This document shows positions 18,092 to 26,158 of a stretch of 64,000 nt of DNA, in pieces. Within the stretch, counting starts at the first letter, position 1. Each line of letters starts with the position of its first letter. The position numbers and the translations under genes are program-made. This DNA comes from Lachnospiraceae bacterium (GTDB lineage: Bacteria; Bacillota; Clostridia; Lachnospirales; Lachnospiraceae). The stretch spans positions 20,267 to 84,266 of the forward strand of contig CAJTFX010000019.1 in assembly GCA_910575555.1 (NCBI GenBank), read 5' to 3'. The notes under the pieces are model-generated. The model was not told the origin of the DNA and ran no database searches. It was given only the letters and a program-made list of their open reading frames with translations.

Positions 18092-18786
18092 TATTTTGAT
18101 TTTTCTATTTTGTAGCCTACGCCCCAGACTACTTTCAGATATCTGGGTTCTTTGGGATTGATTTCTATTTTTTCCCTGATATGGCGGATATGCACTGCCA
18201 CGGTATTGTCTGCGCCGATGGCGTCCTCGTTCCATATACTTTCATATATCTGGTTAATAGAAAAAACTTTTCCCTGATTTTTCACCAACAGCAGCAGAAT
18301 ATTGTACTCAATGGGCGTAAGCTTCACCAACGCATCGTCCACGGTAACTTCTTTCAGCTCGTCATTAATCATCAATCCGCCTACCTGATATACCCGCTTG
18401 CTGCTTTCTGCCGCATTGCCCAGCTGGGTGTAGCGGCGAAGCTGGGACTTGACCCTTGCCACCAGCTCCAGGGGATTAAAGGGCTTGGTTACATAATCGT
18501 CCGCGCCGATATTCAGCCCCAGGATCTTGTCCGCATCTTCCGATTTGGCGGACAGAATGATGATGGGAATGCTGCTTTCCTCCCGAATCTTCAATGTTGC
18601 CCGGATACCGTCTAATCTTGGCATCATCACATCAATAATCAGAAGGTGCACTTCGTTTTCCTTCAAAACCTGCAATGCCTGTTCCCCATCGTAGGCTTTC
18701 AAAATACGATACCCTTCCTGCTGCAGATAAATTTCAATAGCGTCCACAATTTCCCTGTCATCATCACAAACCAGAATACTTTTCAT
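18091..18786 (-). CDS. OmpR/PhoB-family response regulator
   Basis: This 231-residue regulator has a receiver domain (VCDDDREIVD acidic pocket, phosphoacceptor Asp in LLIIDVMMPRLDG, Lys in YVTKPFNPLEL) and a C-terminal winged-helix domain (KLTPIEYNILLLLVKNQGKVFS, then VAVHIRHIREKIE). The ATG at 18786 is preferred, with GAGGTGAAGGAA upstream; the in-frame GTG 9 nt earlier overlaps the ribosome site. Its stop overlaps the kinase ATG (TAATG), so the pair is translationally coupled. Regulated genes cannot be named; autoregulation is usual for the family. Confidence 0.93.
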   Translation of the reverse strand: MKSILVCDDDREIVDAIEIYLQQEGYRILKAYDGEQALQVLKENEVHLLIIDVMMPRLDGIRATLKIREESSIPIIILSAKSEDADKILGLNIGADDYVTKPFNPLELVARVKSQLRRYTQLGNAAESSKRVYQVGGLMINDELKEVTVDDALVKLTPIEYNILLLLVKNQGKVFSINQIYESIWNEDAIGADNTVAVHIRHIREKIEINPKEPRYLKVVWGVGYKIEKSK

Positions 18787-19144
18787 TTCCTTCACCTCGT
18801 TTTATCGTTGGAATTGCCGTCTGTTCATTATAACCTGAGGAAAGCCAGATGGCAATATTCCGGCGGACAATGTGCCAAAAATCTCCTGCCGCAGCGTATA
18901 TAATGCTTCAGGTGAATGAGAATCTGTATTCAAAACCCTCTCAGGAGTTATGTCCGGGCATCATTTTAATGACTACAGTATAGCAACTGAATGTTAAGTT
19001 ATGGATGGGAAAATTATTAAGATTTTTTGAAATTAGGCCCGGGACGGTTTCCCACAGGTTGATGTATACTGGGGAAACATGTTATAATATTGTCATCACT
19101 CGGACGCACTGCAGAGAATTTTGTTTTTAGGAGGATGTGATTAC
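18787..19144. other. Intergenic region between divergent genes
   Basis: About 360 bp without a credible gene. The right part holds the Uma2-like gene promoter (see separate entry). The left part should hold the promoter of the OmpR-type regulator on the minus strand, but I see no clear -35/-10 pair there. No RNA gene was recognised. Confidence 0.5.
19059..19088 (+). promoter_or_regulatory. Promoter of the Uma2-like gene
   Basis: TTGATG (19059-19064) and TATAAT (19083-19088) are 18 bp apart, with a TG one base before the -10 box (extended -10). The Uma2-like ATG is 57 bp downstream, behind AGGAGG. Confidence 0.65.
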
Positions 19145-19699
19145 ATGAGATTAGCAGAACAGGAACATAAACGAACAGAAAAAATAAACGGTGTACTCTA
19201 TAACATGCCTCCTGCCCCTAACTTCCGTCATGGAATTATCAGCAACAACATTAATAAACGGATATCCAATGGCTTAGAAAACAGCCTTTGTCTTGTATTT
19301 ATGGGAAATCTGGATTTTAAATACCATCCGGATGAAAATGACGATTATTTATGCCCAGATCTTATGATTATTTGCGACCGAAAACAATTAAAGGGAAGTT
19401 CTTACAGCGGGCTTCCAAAATTCATTGCAGAAATCTTAAGCCCCTCTACGGCAAAACGGGACAGAACAGAAAAAAAAGACATCTATGAAAAAGCCGGAGT
19501 TTCGGAATATTGGATCGTTTCACCTCAGGGTTCCATGGAAATCTATTATCTGAGAGATGGAAACTATATGTTAGAACAGAGTTATATGCTTCAAAATGAA
19601 CCGGACGAGGAAGAGTATAATGCAGAAACGGAAATATGCCTGAGAGAATTCCCTCATATTACAATGACCTTGGGCGATATATTTTCCGGGTTGGAATAA
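19145..19699 (+). CDS. Uma2-family (DUF820) PD-(D/E)XK endonuclease-like protein
   Basis: The 184-residue product shows the Uma2 fold signature: an N-terminal helix (EQEHKRTEKINGVLY), YLCPDLMIICDRKQL with the active-site Asp, FIAEILSPSTAKRDR with the E-x-x motif, and KKDIYEKAGVSEYWIVSP. Such proteins are numerous in Firmicutes and cyanobacteria; DNase activity is presumed from fold and the cellular role is unknown. The ATG at 19145 is chosen because AGGAGG sits 10 nt upstream. It is a single-gene unit, convergent with the coiled-coil gene, with a strongly structured region between them. Most family members occur as isolated genes like this one. Confidence 0.85.
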   Translation: MRLAEQEHKRTEKINGVLYNMPPAPNFRHGIISNNINKRISNGLENSLCLVFMGNLDFKYHPDENDDYLCPDLMIICDRKQLKGSSYSGLPKFIAEILSPSTAKRDRTEKKDIYEKAGVSEYWIVSPQGSMEIYYLRDGNYMLEQSYMLQNEPDEEEYNAETEICLREFPHITMTLGDIFSGLE

Positions 19700-19819
19700 A
19701 GCAGCGTTAAATTACTGAAATATTCCAAAAAGTGTCATAATTTTCCCTTTTTAATTGTCATAATATTTGGAGTATGAATTCAGATAGATTTTTCAGCAAA
19801 CACTGAAAAGGGTATAAAG

Positions 19820-19917
19820 GGGGCCGCCGGAGCATGTAATTTACAAGCAATATAGATTGTGAAAACCAACCCTTCACAATCTATATTGCCAAAAATCTGC
19901 CATTTCCCGACGGCCCC
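19820..19917 (-). ncRNA. Structured intergenic element, copy 1 (double stem-loop)
   Basis: An outer stem (GGGGCCGCCGG at 19820-19830 with CCGACGGCCCC at 19907-19917, one mismatch) encloses a perfect 17-bp inner stem (19847-19863 with 19873-19889) and a 9-nt loop. On the minus strand the loop and 3' arm include GGTTGGTTTTCACA, followed 26 nt later by TCCGGCGG, as in the element at 59471-59577. It lies 51 nt downstream of the coiled-coil gene stop. It may simply be a bidirectional terminator; on the plus strand TTCTTTAGACTTTT follows. That it is a distinct RNA or mobile repeat is inference. Confidence 0.45.
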
Positions 19918-19968
19918 TTCTTTAGACTTTTACTCCTGCACCGCAAATGAATCTGCTTTGGTATATTC

Positions 19969-21051
19969 TCACTGCTTTCTCCCAAAAAGGAACCGTTTCT
20001 CCTTCTTCTCAGGCGCAGGGTTTTCCTCCCCTTCTTTCCACTTAAAATACTCAGCGTCCAAATCCACATGAATTTCCGGCGGAAGTTTTGGAATTTCTGC
20101 TGTTTCCATGGATAATTCCGGCCTGGAAGAAAGGGCCGAACCGCCTGTTTTTGCAGCATTTTCCATTTCCTGAATCTCAGATTCCACCATGGCTGCCAGA
20201 CCTGCGCCGGCTTTTGCCAGAATATCGTCCAGTCCTTTCTCCCGCTCAGCCATCGTAGTTTCTCTTTTAACGGTTCGCTCAGAATCCAGGGACATATCTT
20301 CAATTTTCATCTGATTTCCCCGGTTTCTTTTGGCTCTCCGGCGCAGATTTTCTGCAAATTCTTTTCCGGTGATATGCGCCAGGCTGTCCGCTGCATCTGA
20401 TTGGCTGTCCGCGCCCTGCTGATCTGATTCATAACTTTTGCCGGTGCGCTCAAAGTAAGCCTGGTTAATTTTAATCTCCGGTTTCACAGCAGAGTAAGAT
20501 TTTCCCTCGTTCTGAATCTTTTTCTCCTTCCGGCCTTCCAGCTCCATCTGGCGTTCTTTTTCCCGCTGTCGGTTCACCTCTTCAATCAGCTTCACATATT
20601 TGTCGGTATCAGCAAAATCCCGAAGCTGTCCGGTCAGCTCCAGCTGATTGTGTCTGACCCGGTCCCGCTGTTCTTCTATCTCCGTGTTCATTTTGCGGAA
20701 AATACTCTGAACCGCCTGGTTGGCATCATCCATAATATAACAGATCCGGTTGATGGCGTCATCCGTATACATAATAGAAGCCGCATAAATATCGTCCGCA
20801 TGTCTGCTTGCTTTCTGAAGTATTTCCTCTCCCCGCTTCTCACAGCGCCGTTGTGCTATCTCATGTTTTCTTGTGGTAATCTCATACTGATCCATCGCCT
20901 CATAGAAAGCAAGATTCAGCTGCTCTAACAATTCAAAAACAATCTGTTTTTCTACTATAATTTTCGTGCCGCTTCCCTCATAAGGCTCACTTTTGGAAAA
21001 CAGCAGGTGTATGCTTTTTAAAATGCGCTCTATTTTGTCCTGTACACTCAT
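19969..21051 (-). CDS. Coiled-coil protein of unknown function
   Basis: This 360-residue, charged and largely helical protein has no signal peptide or membrane segment. Residues ~45-160 are continuous coiled coil (for example RCEKRGEEILQKASRHADDI and MNTEIEEQRDRVRHNQLEL), resembling the helical part of DivIVA or ATP-synthase b-like proteins. Residues ~190-260 are polar linker. The tail is Glu/Pro-rich and ends in RFLFGRKQ. A GGGGATG-type ribosome site precedes the ATG. No family could be named with confidence; a cell-division or cytoskeletal scaffold is one possibility. The gene stands alone. Confidence 0.75.
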   Translation of the reverse strand: MSVQDKIERILKSIHLLFSKSEPYEGSGTKIIVEKQIVFELLEQLNLAFYEAMDQYEITTRKHEIAQRRCEKRGEEILQKASRHADDIYAASIMYTDDAINRICYIMDDANQAVQSIFRKMNTEIEEQRDRVRHNQLELTGQLRDFADTDKYVKLIEEVNRQREKERQMELEGRKEKKIQNEGKSYSAVKPEIKINQAYFERTGKSYESDQQGADSQSDAADSLAHITGKEFAENLRRRAKRNRGNQMKIEDMSLDSERTVKRETTMAEREKGLDDILAKAGAGLAAMVESEIQEMENAAKTGGSALSSRPELSMETAEIPKLPPEIHVDLDAEYFKWKEGEENPAPEKKEKRFLFGRKQ

Positions 21052-21407
21052 ATTTCATCCCCTGTTCTGCTGAAATGTATCTGAAACTTATACCCTGAAG
21101 CCAGTGAATCTGCCCCTGAACATAAAACCCTGTATTCTTCGAAAATTTTTAGGACATACCTTTGTCAATTTTACCAGAATTGCCTTATAGTTGCAAGAAA
21201 AAATCTCTCTTACATTTTCCTTACAATCCGGCCGCTGGTCTTTTTTTCCAGACAAAAATATGATACACTCCCTGACAAAGAATTGACAGCTGCCCTCTTT
21301 GCAGGAGCTTTTGCCGGAATTTTCTTCGTCCCTGTTATATCATATGCAAGGGCCGTCCAAACATGACGGAAAAATGATTGAGGACAGGACTTCCTATAAA
21401 ACGCCTG
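21052..21407. other. Intergenic region downstream of hydG
   Basis: About 355 bp with no credible gene. A small CCGTC/GACGG stem-loop lies near 21352-21368 but has no T tract in either direction. No clear terminator for hydEG and no promoter with a good -35/-10 pair were found. Confidence 0.4.
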
Positions 21408-22826
21408 CTAAAACCGGAAATCCCTCTCCCCATTATGGATATTCGCCAGGTAATCAATCACTTTCTCTTTTACTTTGGGGTTGGTGATAACATCCAGTTC
21501 TTTTTCAATCAGCTTATCTCCCAGTTCCCTGGTTTCAGGAGAAGCATAATCCTCCAGATATTCTTTTAAGGTCATCAGGGCATTGGGATGGCAGCAGTTT
21601 ACAATCTGACCGCTTTTTAACAGTGTCATAAAGCGGTCTCCGGTTCTTCCTTCCCGGTAACATGCGGTGCAGAAACTGGGCACATAGTCCATTTCCATCA
21701 GCCATCTGACCACCTCATCCAGTGTACGGTTATCGCTGACGTCAAACTGCGCTGAATTTTCTTCCTCCGGTTCCGGCTCCACATAGCCTCCCACACTGGT
21801 TCTGGAAGCGCCGCTGATCTGGGAAATTCCAAGGTGCAGCACTTTTTCCCGGCAGGCTTTGCTCTCCCTTGTGGAAACGATCATTCCTGTATAGGGAACG
21901 GCAATCCGGATACATGCCACAATTTTTTCAAAAATCTCATCCGAAATACCATTGTCAAACACATCCGGATCAATATCATCCGCCCGGCGCAGCCTGGGAA
22001 CGCTGATGGTATGGGGGCCCACGCCTTTGCAGGCTTCCAAATGCTCTGCATGCATCAGAATTCCGGTGAAATCATAGCGGTAATTGTTCAGCCCGAATAA
22101 AACTCCCAGGCCCACGTCGTCAATTCCTCCTTCCATCGCCCGATCCATTGCTTCGGTATGGTAAGCATAATCATGTTTCGGCCCTGTGGGATGCAGTTTT
22201 TCATAAGATTCTTTATGATAAGTTTCCTGAAACAAAATATAAGTGCCGATTCCCGCCTCTTTTAATTTCTGATAATTTTCCACCGTGGTGGCGGCAATAT
22301 TTACATTTACCCGGCGGATTGCCCCGTTTTTGTGCTTAATGCCGTAAATGGTATGAATGCATTCCAGAATATACTCAATGGGATTGTTCACCGGATCTTC
22401 CCCTGCCTCCAGCGCAAGCCTTTTGTGCCCCATATCCTGGAGAGCCATAACCTCTTTTACCACCTCTTCCTGAGTAAGCTTCTTTCTGGCAATATGCTTG
22501 TTTTTCAGGTGATAGGGACAGTACTCGCAGCCATTAATGCAGTAATTGGACAGATACAGCGGCGCAAACATCACAATGCGGTTGCCGTAGAAATCCTTTT
22601 TGATCTGCTGCGCAAGGGCAAAGATTTCCTGATTGATATCCTCAAGCTCACAGTCCAGAAGCACAGCTGCTTCCCGGTGGGAAAGTCCTTTCCGAAGTCT
22701 TGCTTTTTCCAGAATCTGCTCTAACAATTCCCTGTTATTTTTGTTTTTCTGTGCATAAGCCAGAGATTCCAGAACCTCTTCATGGCTGATAAATTCCTCT
22801 GCTTTCGGTGACATTACGTTATACAT
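21408..22826 (-). CDS. hydG: [FeFe]-hydrogenase H-cluster maturase HydG
   Basis: Radical-SAM tyrosine lyase that makes the CO and CN ligands, as an Fe(CO)2(CN)-cysteine synthon, for the H-cluster. The protein has 472 residues, the usual length. The radical-SAM cluster motif CINGCEYC is near residue 97, followed by the LEAGEDP segment. The diagnostic C-terminal extension that holds the second iron-sulfur cluster is intact: FCTACYREGRTGDRFM followed by QIVNCCHPNAL. An AAGGAGG site precedes the ATG, and the gene overlaps hydE by 13 nt. The third maturase, HydF, and the hydrogenase subunits are not in the window. Confidence 0.96.
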   Translation of the reverse strand: MYNVMSPKAEEFISHEEVLESLAYAQKNKNNRELLEQILEKARLRKGLSHREAAVLLDCELEDINQEIFALAQQIKKDFYGNRIVMFAPLYLSNYCINGCEYCPYHLKNKHIARKKLTQEEVVKEVMALQDMGHKRLALEAGEDPVNNPIEYILECIHTIYGIKHKNGAIRRVNVNIAATTVENYQKLKEAGIGTYILFQETYHKESYEKLHPTGPKHDYAYHTEAMDRAMEGGIDDVGLGVLFGLNNYRYDFTGILMHAEHLEACKGVGPHTISVPRLRRADDIDPDVFDNGISDEIFEKIVACIRIAVPYTGMIVSTRESKACREKVLHLGISQISGASRTSVGGYVEPEPEEENSAQFDVSDNRTLDEVVRWLMEMDYVPSFCTACYREGRTGDRFMTLLKSGQIVNCCHPNALMTLKEYLEDYASPETRELGDKLIEKELDVITNPKVKEKVIDYLANIHNGERDFRF

Positions 22827-23881
22827 AGTATTGATTCCTCCTTATAATCGCCCCGGTCAGTGACCAGTTCATATCCAATCTGCTCCATTCTCCGGCTCAG
22901 ACAGGCCCGGCATTCCGCCGCCTCATCGCCGGTACAGATTTTATTGTCATACAGTTCATATTTTTTCCGCACGGAAGTGGGGGACAGGTTTGGCATAACC
23001 ACGTTGGCCCCCGCCAGAATCCCTTTCTCCCTTCCTTTGGGATCGATGGTTCCCAATGCAGTGGTGGCCGGCAGCAGCAGCTTGGGCAGCATTACCCTGA
23101 GAAGCCCAATTAAAAACAGCGTCAGCTCCAGGGTTCCGGCCGCTTCCCCTGCAAAGGGGGTATCGTGATGGGGAACAAAAGGCCCGATTCCTGCCATATG
23201 AGGTTCCAGTTCACGGATAAACATCATATCCTCCGCCAACTGGACAGAGGTCTGCCCGGGACTTCCCACCATAAACCCGGTGCCTGTCTGAAAGCCGATT
23301 TCTTTCAGGCTGTACAAACACTTTTTCCGGTTTTCCAAAGACAGTTCCGGCGGGTGCAGTTTCCGGTAATGCTCCTTATCCGCCGTTTCATGACGAAGCA
23401 GATAACGGTCTGCCCCTGCCTGGAAAAATCCGAGATAACTCTCATAGGAACGCTCGCCAATGGACAGGGTGAGCGCGCAATCCGGGTAATTTTTTTTGAT
23501 TTTCCGGATCAGCTCTTCCATCTTTTCCTGGGTAAAGCTTCCGTCCTCGCCTCCCTGCAGCACAAAAGTCCGAAATCCAAGATCATATCCTGTTTTGCAG
23601 CATTCCATAATCTGAGCTTCTGTCAGCCGGTAACGCTGGACGTTTCGGTTGCTCTTTCGGATACCGCAGTATCTGCAGTCATTTCTGCAGTAATTGGTAA
23701 ATTCGATTAGTCCTCTGGTATAGATTTTATTTCCATAATATTTCTGCTGCCATGTTCTGGCTTTTTCAAACAAATACTCTGCTGCATCAGGGCTGCGGCC
23801 CTCTAACAGTGTAATCCATTCTTCTCTGGCGAGCCGGGATTCAGCTTCCAGTTTGTCAATTAATTGTTTTATTTGCTTCAT
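22814..23881 (-). CDS. hydE: [FeFe]-hydrogenase H-cluster maturase HydE
   Basis: Radical-SAM enzyme of H-cluster assembly, 355 residues. The cluster-binding motif CRNDCRYC follows IEFTNY near residue 63. VLQGGEDG, IGERSYESY, YLLRHETA, and the HDTPFAG and PNLSPTSVR segments are typical of HydE and distinguish it from BioB and PylB. A C-terminal CTGDEAAECRACLSRR holds extra cysteines. The start at 23881 is fixed by GGAGGAGCT immediately upstream; an in-frame ATG 99 nt earlier has no ribosome site and lies in the leader. The gene is co-transcribed with hydG and is preceded by a leader with a strong terminator hairpin. Confidence 0.95.
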   Translation of the reverse strand: MKQIKQLIDKLEAESRLAREEWITLLEGRSPDAAEYLFEKARTWQQKYYGNKIYTRGLIEFTNYCRNDCRYCGIRKSNRNVQRYRLTEAQIMECCKTGYDLGFRTFVLQGGEDGSFTQEKMEELIRKIKKNYPDCALTLSIGERSYESYLGFFQAGADRYLLRHETADKEHYRKLHPPELSLENRKKCLYSLKEIGFQTGTGFMVGSPGQTSVQLAEDMMFIRELEPHMAGIGPFVPHHDTPFAGEAAGTLELTLFLIGLLRVMLPKLLLPATTALGTIDPKGREKGILAGANVVMPNLSPTSVRKKYELYDNKICTGDEAAECRACLSRRMEQIGYELVTDRGDYKEESILCIT

Positions 23882-24183
23882 AGCTCCTCCTGGGGGAATT
23901 TTGGGATACGGACAGCAATTCAAAACTGTACTGTAAAAAACCCCTGCGCCAAAAGGCACAGGGGCAGAATATTCTCGCAATAATTTTGCTTGCAGGCTGC
24001 ACCGTCCCCTTCAGGCTGTCCTTGTGGTCTGGTTTGCATATATATTTTTACACTGTCTAAACTATTTCCACCCAATATTACAGTAAACAGTTTATTTCGA
24101 TACACAGGTGAAATCATTCCCCGGTTTGCAGTCAGAAGCTTCTTCCTGCTTACCTTCTCAGAATTTCCGTCCGTATCTCAATA
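23882..24183 (-). promoter_or_regulatory. Leader / intergenic region upstream of hydE
   Basis: About 300 bp with no credible gene. On the minus strand it contains an inverted repeat (TTTACTGT with ACAGTGTAAA), then a GC-rich segment with two CAGCCTG copies (around 23995-24020), a terminator hairpin at 23941-23964, and the hydE ribosome site. The layout (structured segment, terminator, then gene) resembles an attenuator or riboswitch leader. I could not match it to a known class. The hairpin may equally be the terminator of the nucleotidase gene whose stop is at 24184. Confidence 0.4.
23941..23964 (-). terminator. Strong intrinsic terminator upstream of hydE
   Basis: CCCCTGCGCC (23941-23950) and GGCACAGGGG (23955-23964) form a stem with one internal mismatch and an AAAA loop on the plus strand. 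In minus-strand sense it is followed directly by TTTTTT (23935-23940), a textbook rho-independent terminator. It lies 60 bp before the hydE start. Confidence 0.85.
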
Positions 24184-26148
24184 TCAGCTCTTTGTCTCTT
24201 TCAATCTTGCCCTGCGCTTTTTCCTCCATCGTACCATCAATAGAATCAGCAGAACAAGAATAATGATCAGCCCTGCGCCAATGGCAAATACAACCACAGC
24301 GATCCGGTTGGGATTTTTCAGGACAGCCCGCAGGCTGCTGTCGGCCTCTACCACTTTACGGTTATGGGTGGTGCTGTAATATTCCGGAATCTCCGGCTCC
24401 TCTGCCTCAGCGCTCTTTTCAAAGGAATCCAAATATCTTGCCACACATTCCCAGGCTTTCAATTCCCGCCCGTTTACATAGATAATATGCTCCTCCAACT
24501 GCTCCACGGGAATCTCGTTTCCCTCAGCATCCTTGGGCACAATGGAGAGAATGCCGTAAGACTGCTCCGTCACTGCGCCTAACATCTGTCCGCTGTAGAG
24601 ATCCGCAATCAGGCGGTAGAGCTTGTCATCCTCTAATTCCTGCACCGTTCCGTCCATATCCTGAAATTCCACATCCGTTACTTTATTCAGTATCATACGG
24701 CTGGGATTGATTTTGTAGGACAGACCGCTGACATATAGCTGTGCGGTTGACATCATCGGAGAAATGGACGCATCCACCTCCGCCATGGTTTTCAGCTCTT
24801 TTCCGGTAAAGTATGCGCTTACTAAAGGATATCCCGGCACACCGTCCGGCCCGATGCCCAGAGAAAGAATCTGGAACGCATCCGAAACGGTAATGTCTTT
24901 ATTCTCAGGAAGCGTATCGCGGATGCAGCCGCTTGGCACCACTGCTACCATCGCCGGATTCTCGTCTCCGGTATCGCTGCTGTTCACCACGTAACGGTAA
25001 GAATCTGCCAGAAGATTTCCCAATGGCTCTTCCTGCAAAATCTCCCCAAGTCCGTTGATTTTCGTAAATTCCCATGGATTATGGGCTAACACCTGTTCTC
25101 TGGTAAATCCAAATTGGGACAGATAATCAGAATCAATGGTTTTGCCCAGCTCCTGGATTTTGGCCGCTGCTTCTTTGTCCTCCGGATAGTGTTCATCCAT
25201 CAGCGTCAGCTCATAATCCGCAAGGCTCCAGCGGCCTTCCTGGTTCTGAACCATATTCAGGGCTCCCACTCTGGCACCGTATTCTCCTGTGGATACAATA
25301 ACCGTATCGCCGTGGACAATGGGCTCTGCCAAAATACTGTGAGTATGGCCGCTTACAATCAGATCCAGTTCCGGCACTGCTTTGGCCAGTAATTCATCTT
25401 CTGATTTCTTCTCATCCTCCCAGGTTCCGCTGTGGGACACACATACAATCATGTCCGCGGCTTCCTGCTTCTGAATCTCTTCCACTGTTTCTTTTACCGC
25501 TTCCACCGGGTCACGAAAAGTCAGGGCACAGGTAGGCGCGCATTCCAGGGAATCTTTGCCGAAAACCCCGATTACTGCAACTCTTACGCCGCCTTTTTCC
25601 ACTATGATATAGGGTTTCACGCCATACATTTCGAATGCCTGCTGCAGTATGGCTCCTTCTTCTGCCTTTTCACTTTTTAACGTTGCTTCCCAGTCTATGT
25701 TGCAGACCACCAGAGGCGGAACCTTATCTCCGCTGTCTTTTGCCGCCTGAAGCATATCCGCCAAGCCCTGACTCCGGTAATCAAATTCATGATTTCCCAA
25801 TGTGACGGCGTCTGCGCCCAGCATTCCCAACATCCGCAATTCGGCTGCCTGAGAGGTAAATACCGTCTGATACAGCGTCCCCATGGAAAAATCTCCGCCG
25901 TCTAAGTACAAAAGATTCTCATTCTCCTGCCGCTGACTGGACAAATAAGTCATAATCCGGGCAAAGCCTCCCACCTGCTGCTCCTTTCCATCTTCTTCCA
26001 GATAAAAAGGCTCCAGATGAGAATGGAGATCATGGGTAAAAACCACTTTCACCTCTTTGGGCTCCCGGGCAAATGCGGCGTTTCCTGAAATCACCGCCCC
26101 CATCAGGCAAAGCAGCAGCAGCTTCCATACTCTCTTCACTATTTTCAT
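24184..26148 (-). CDS. Secreted 5'-nucleotidase / metallophosphatase, membrane-anchored (UshA-like)
   Basis: This 654-residue protein has a signal peptide (MKIVKRVWKLLLLCLMGAV, cleavage near AAFA-REP). An N-terminal calcineurin-like phosphoesterase domain follows, with VVFTHDLHSHLEP, LYLDGGDFSMGT, LGNHEFDYR, VSHSG and VSGHTHS carrying the di-metal ligands. A 5'-nucleotidase C-terminal substrate domain comes next (GNLLADSYRY, VPSGCIRD). A hydrophobic helix and a basic tail (RWRKKRRARLKE) at the C-terminus anchor it in the membrane, so it should act outside the cell in nucleotide salvage. The ATG at 26148 is chosen with AAGGGA upstream; the open frame begins at a TTG 21 nt earlier. It follows the DUF362 gene closely. 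Confidence 0.93.
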   Translation of the reverse strand: MKIVKRVWKLLLLCLMGAVISGNAAFAREPKEVKVVFTHDLHSHLEPFYLEEDGKEQQVGGFARIMTYLSSQRQENENLLYLDGGDFSMGTLYQTVFTSQAAELRMLGMLGADAVTLGNHEFDYRSQGLADMLQAAKDSGDKVPPLVVCNIDWEATLKSEKAEEGAILQQAFEMYGVKPYIIVEKGGVRVAVIGVFGKDSLECAPTCALTFRDPVEAVKETVEEIQKQEAADMIVCVSHSGTWEDEKKSEDELLAKAVPELDLIVSGHTHSILAEPIVHGDTVIVSTGEYGARVGALNMVQNQEGRWSLADYELTLMDEHYPEDKEAAAKIQELGKTIDSDYLSQFGFTREQVLAHNPWEFTKINGLGEILQEEPLGNLLADSYRYVVNSSDTGDENPAMVAVVPSGCIRDTLPENKDITVSDAFQILSLGIGPDGVPGYPLVSAYFTGKELKTMAEVDASISPMMSTAQLYVSGLSYKINPSRMILNKVTDVEFQDMDGTVQELEDDKLYRLIADLYSGQMLGAVTEQSYGILSIVPKDAEGNEIPVEQLEEHIIYVNGRELKAWECVARYLDSFEKSAEAEEPEIPEYYSTTHNRKVVEADSSLRAVLKNPNRIAVVVFAIGAGLIIILVLLILLMVRWRKKRRARLKETKS

Positions 26149-26158
26149 AAATTTTCCC

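Noticed and set aside
18092..18235. 48-residue N-terminal extension of the 15275-18091 kinase
   Set aside because: It lies wholly inside the response regulator gene, is Arg-rich without domain character, and the TAATG overlap gives a better start.
23920..24117. Short minus-strand open frame in the hydE leader
   Set aside because: It runs through the terminator stem, has no good ribosome site and no recognisable product; a leader peptide cannot be excluded but is not supported.
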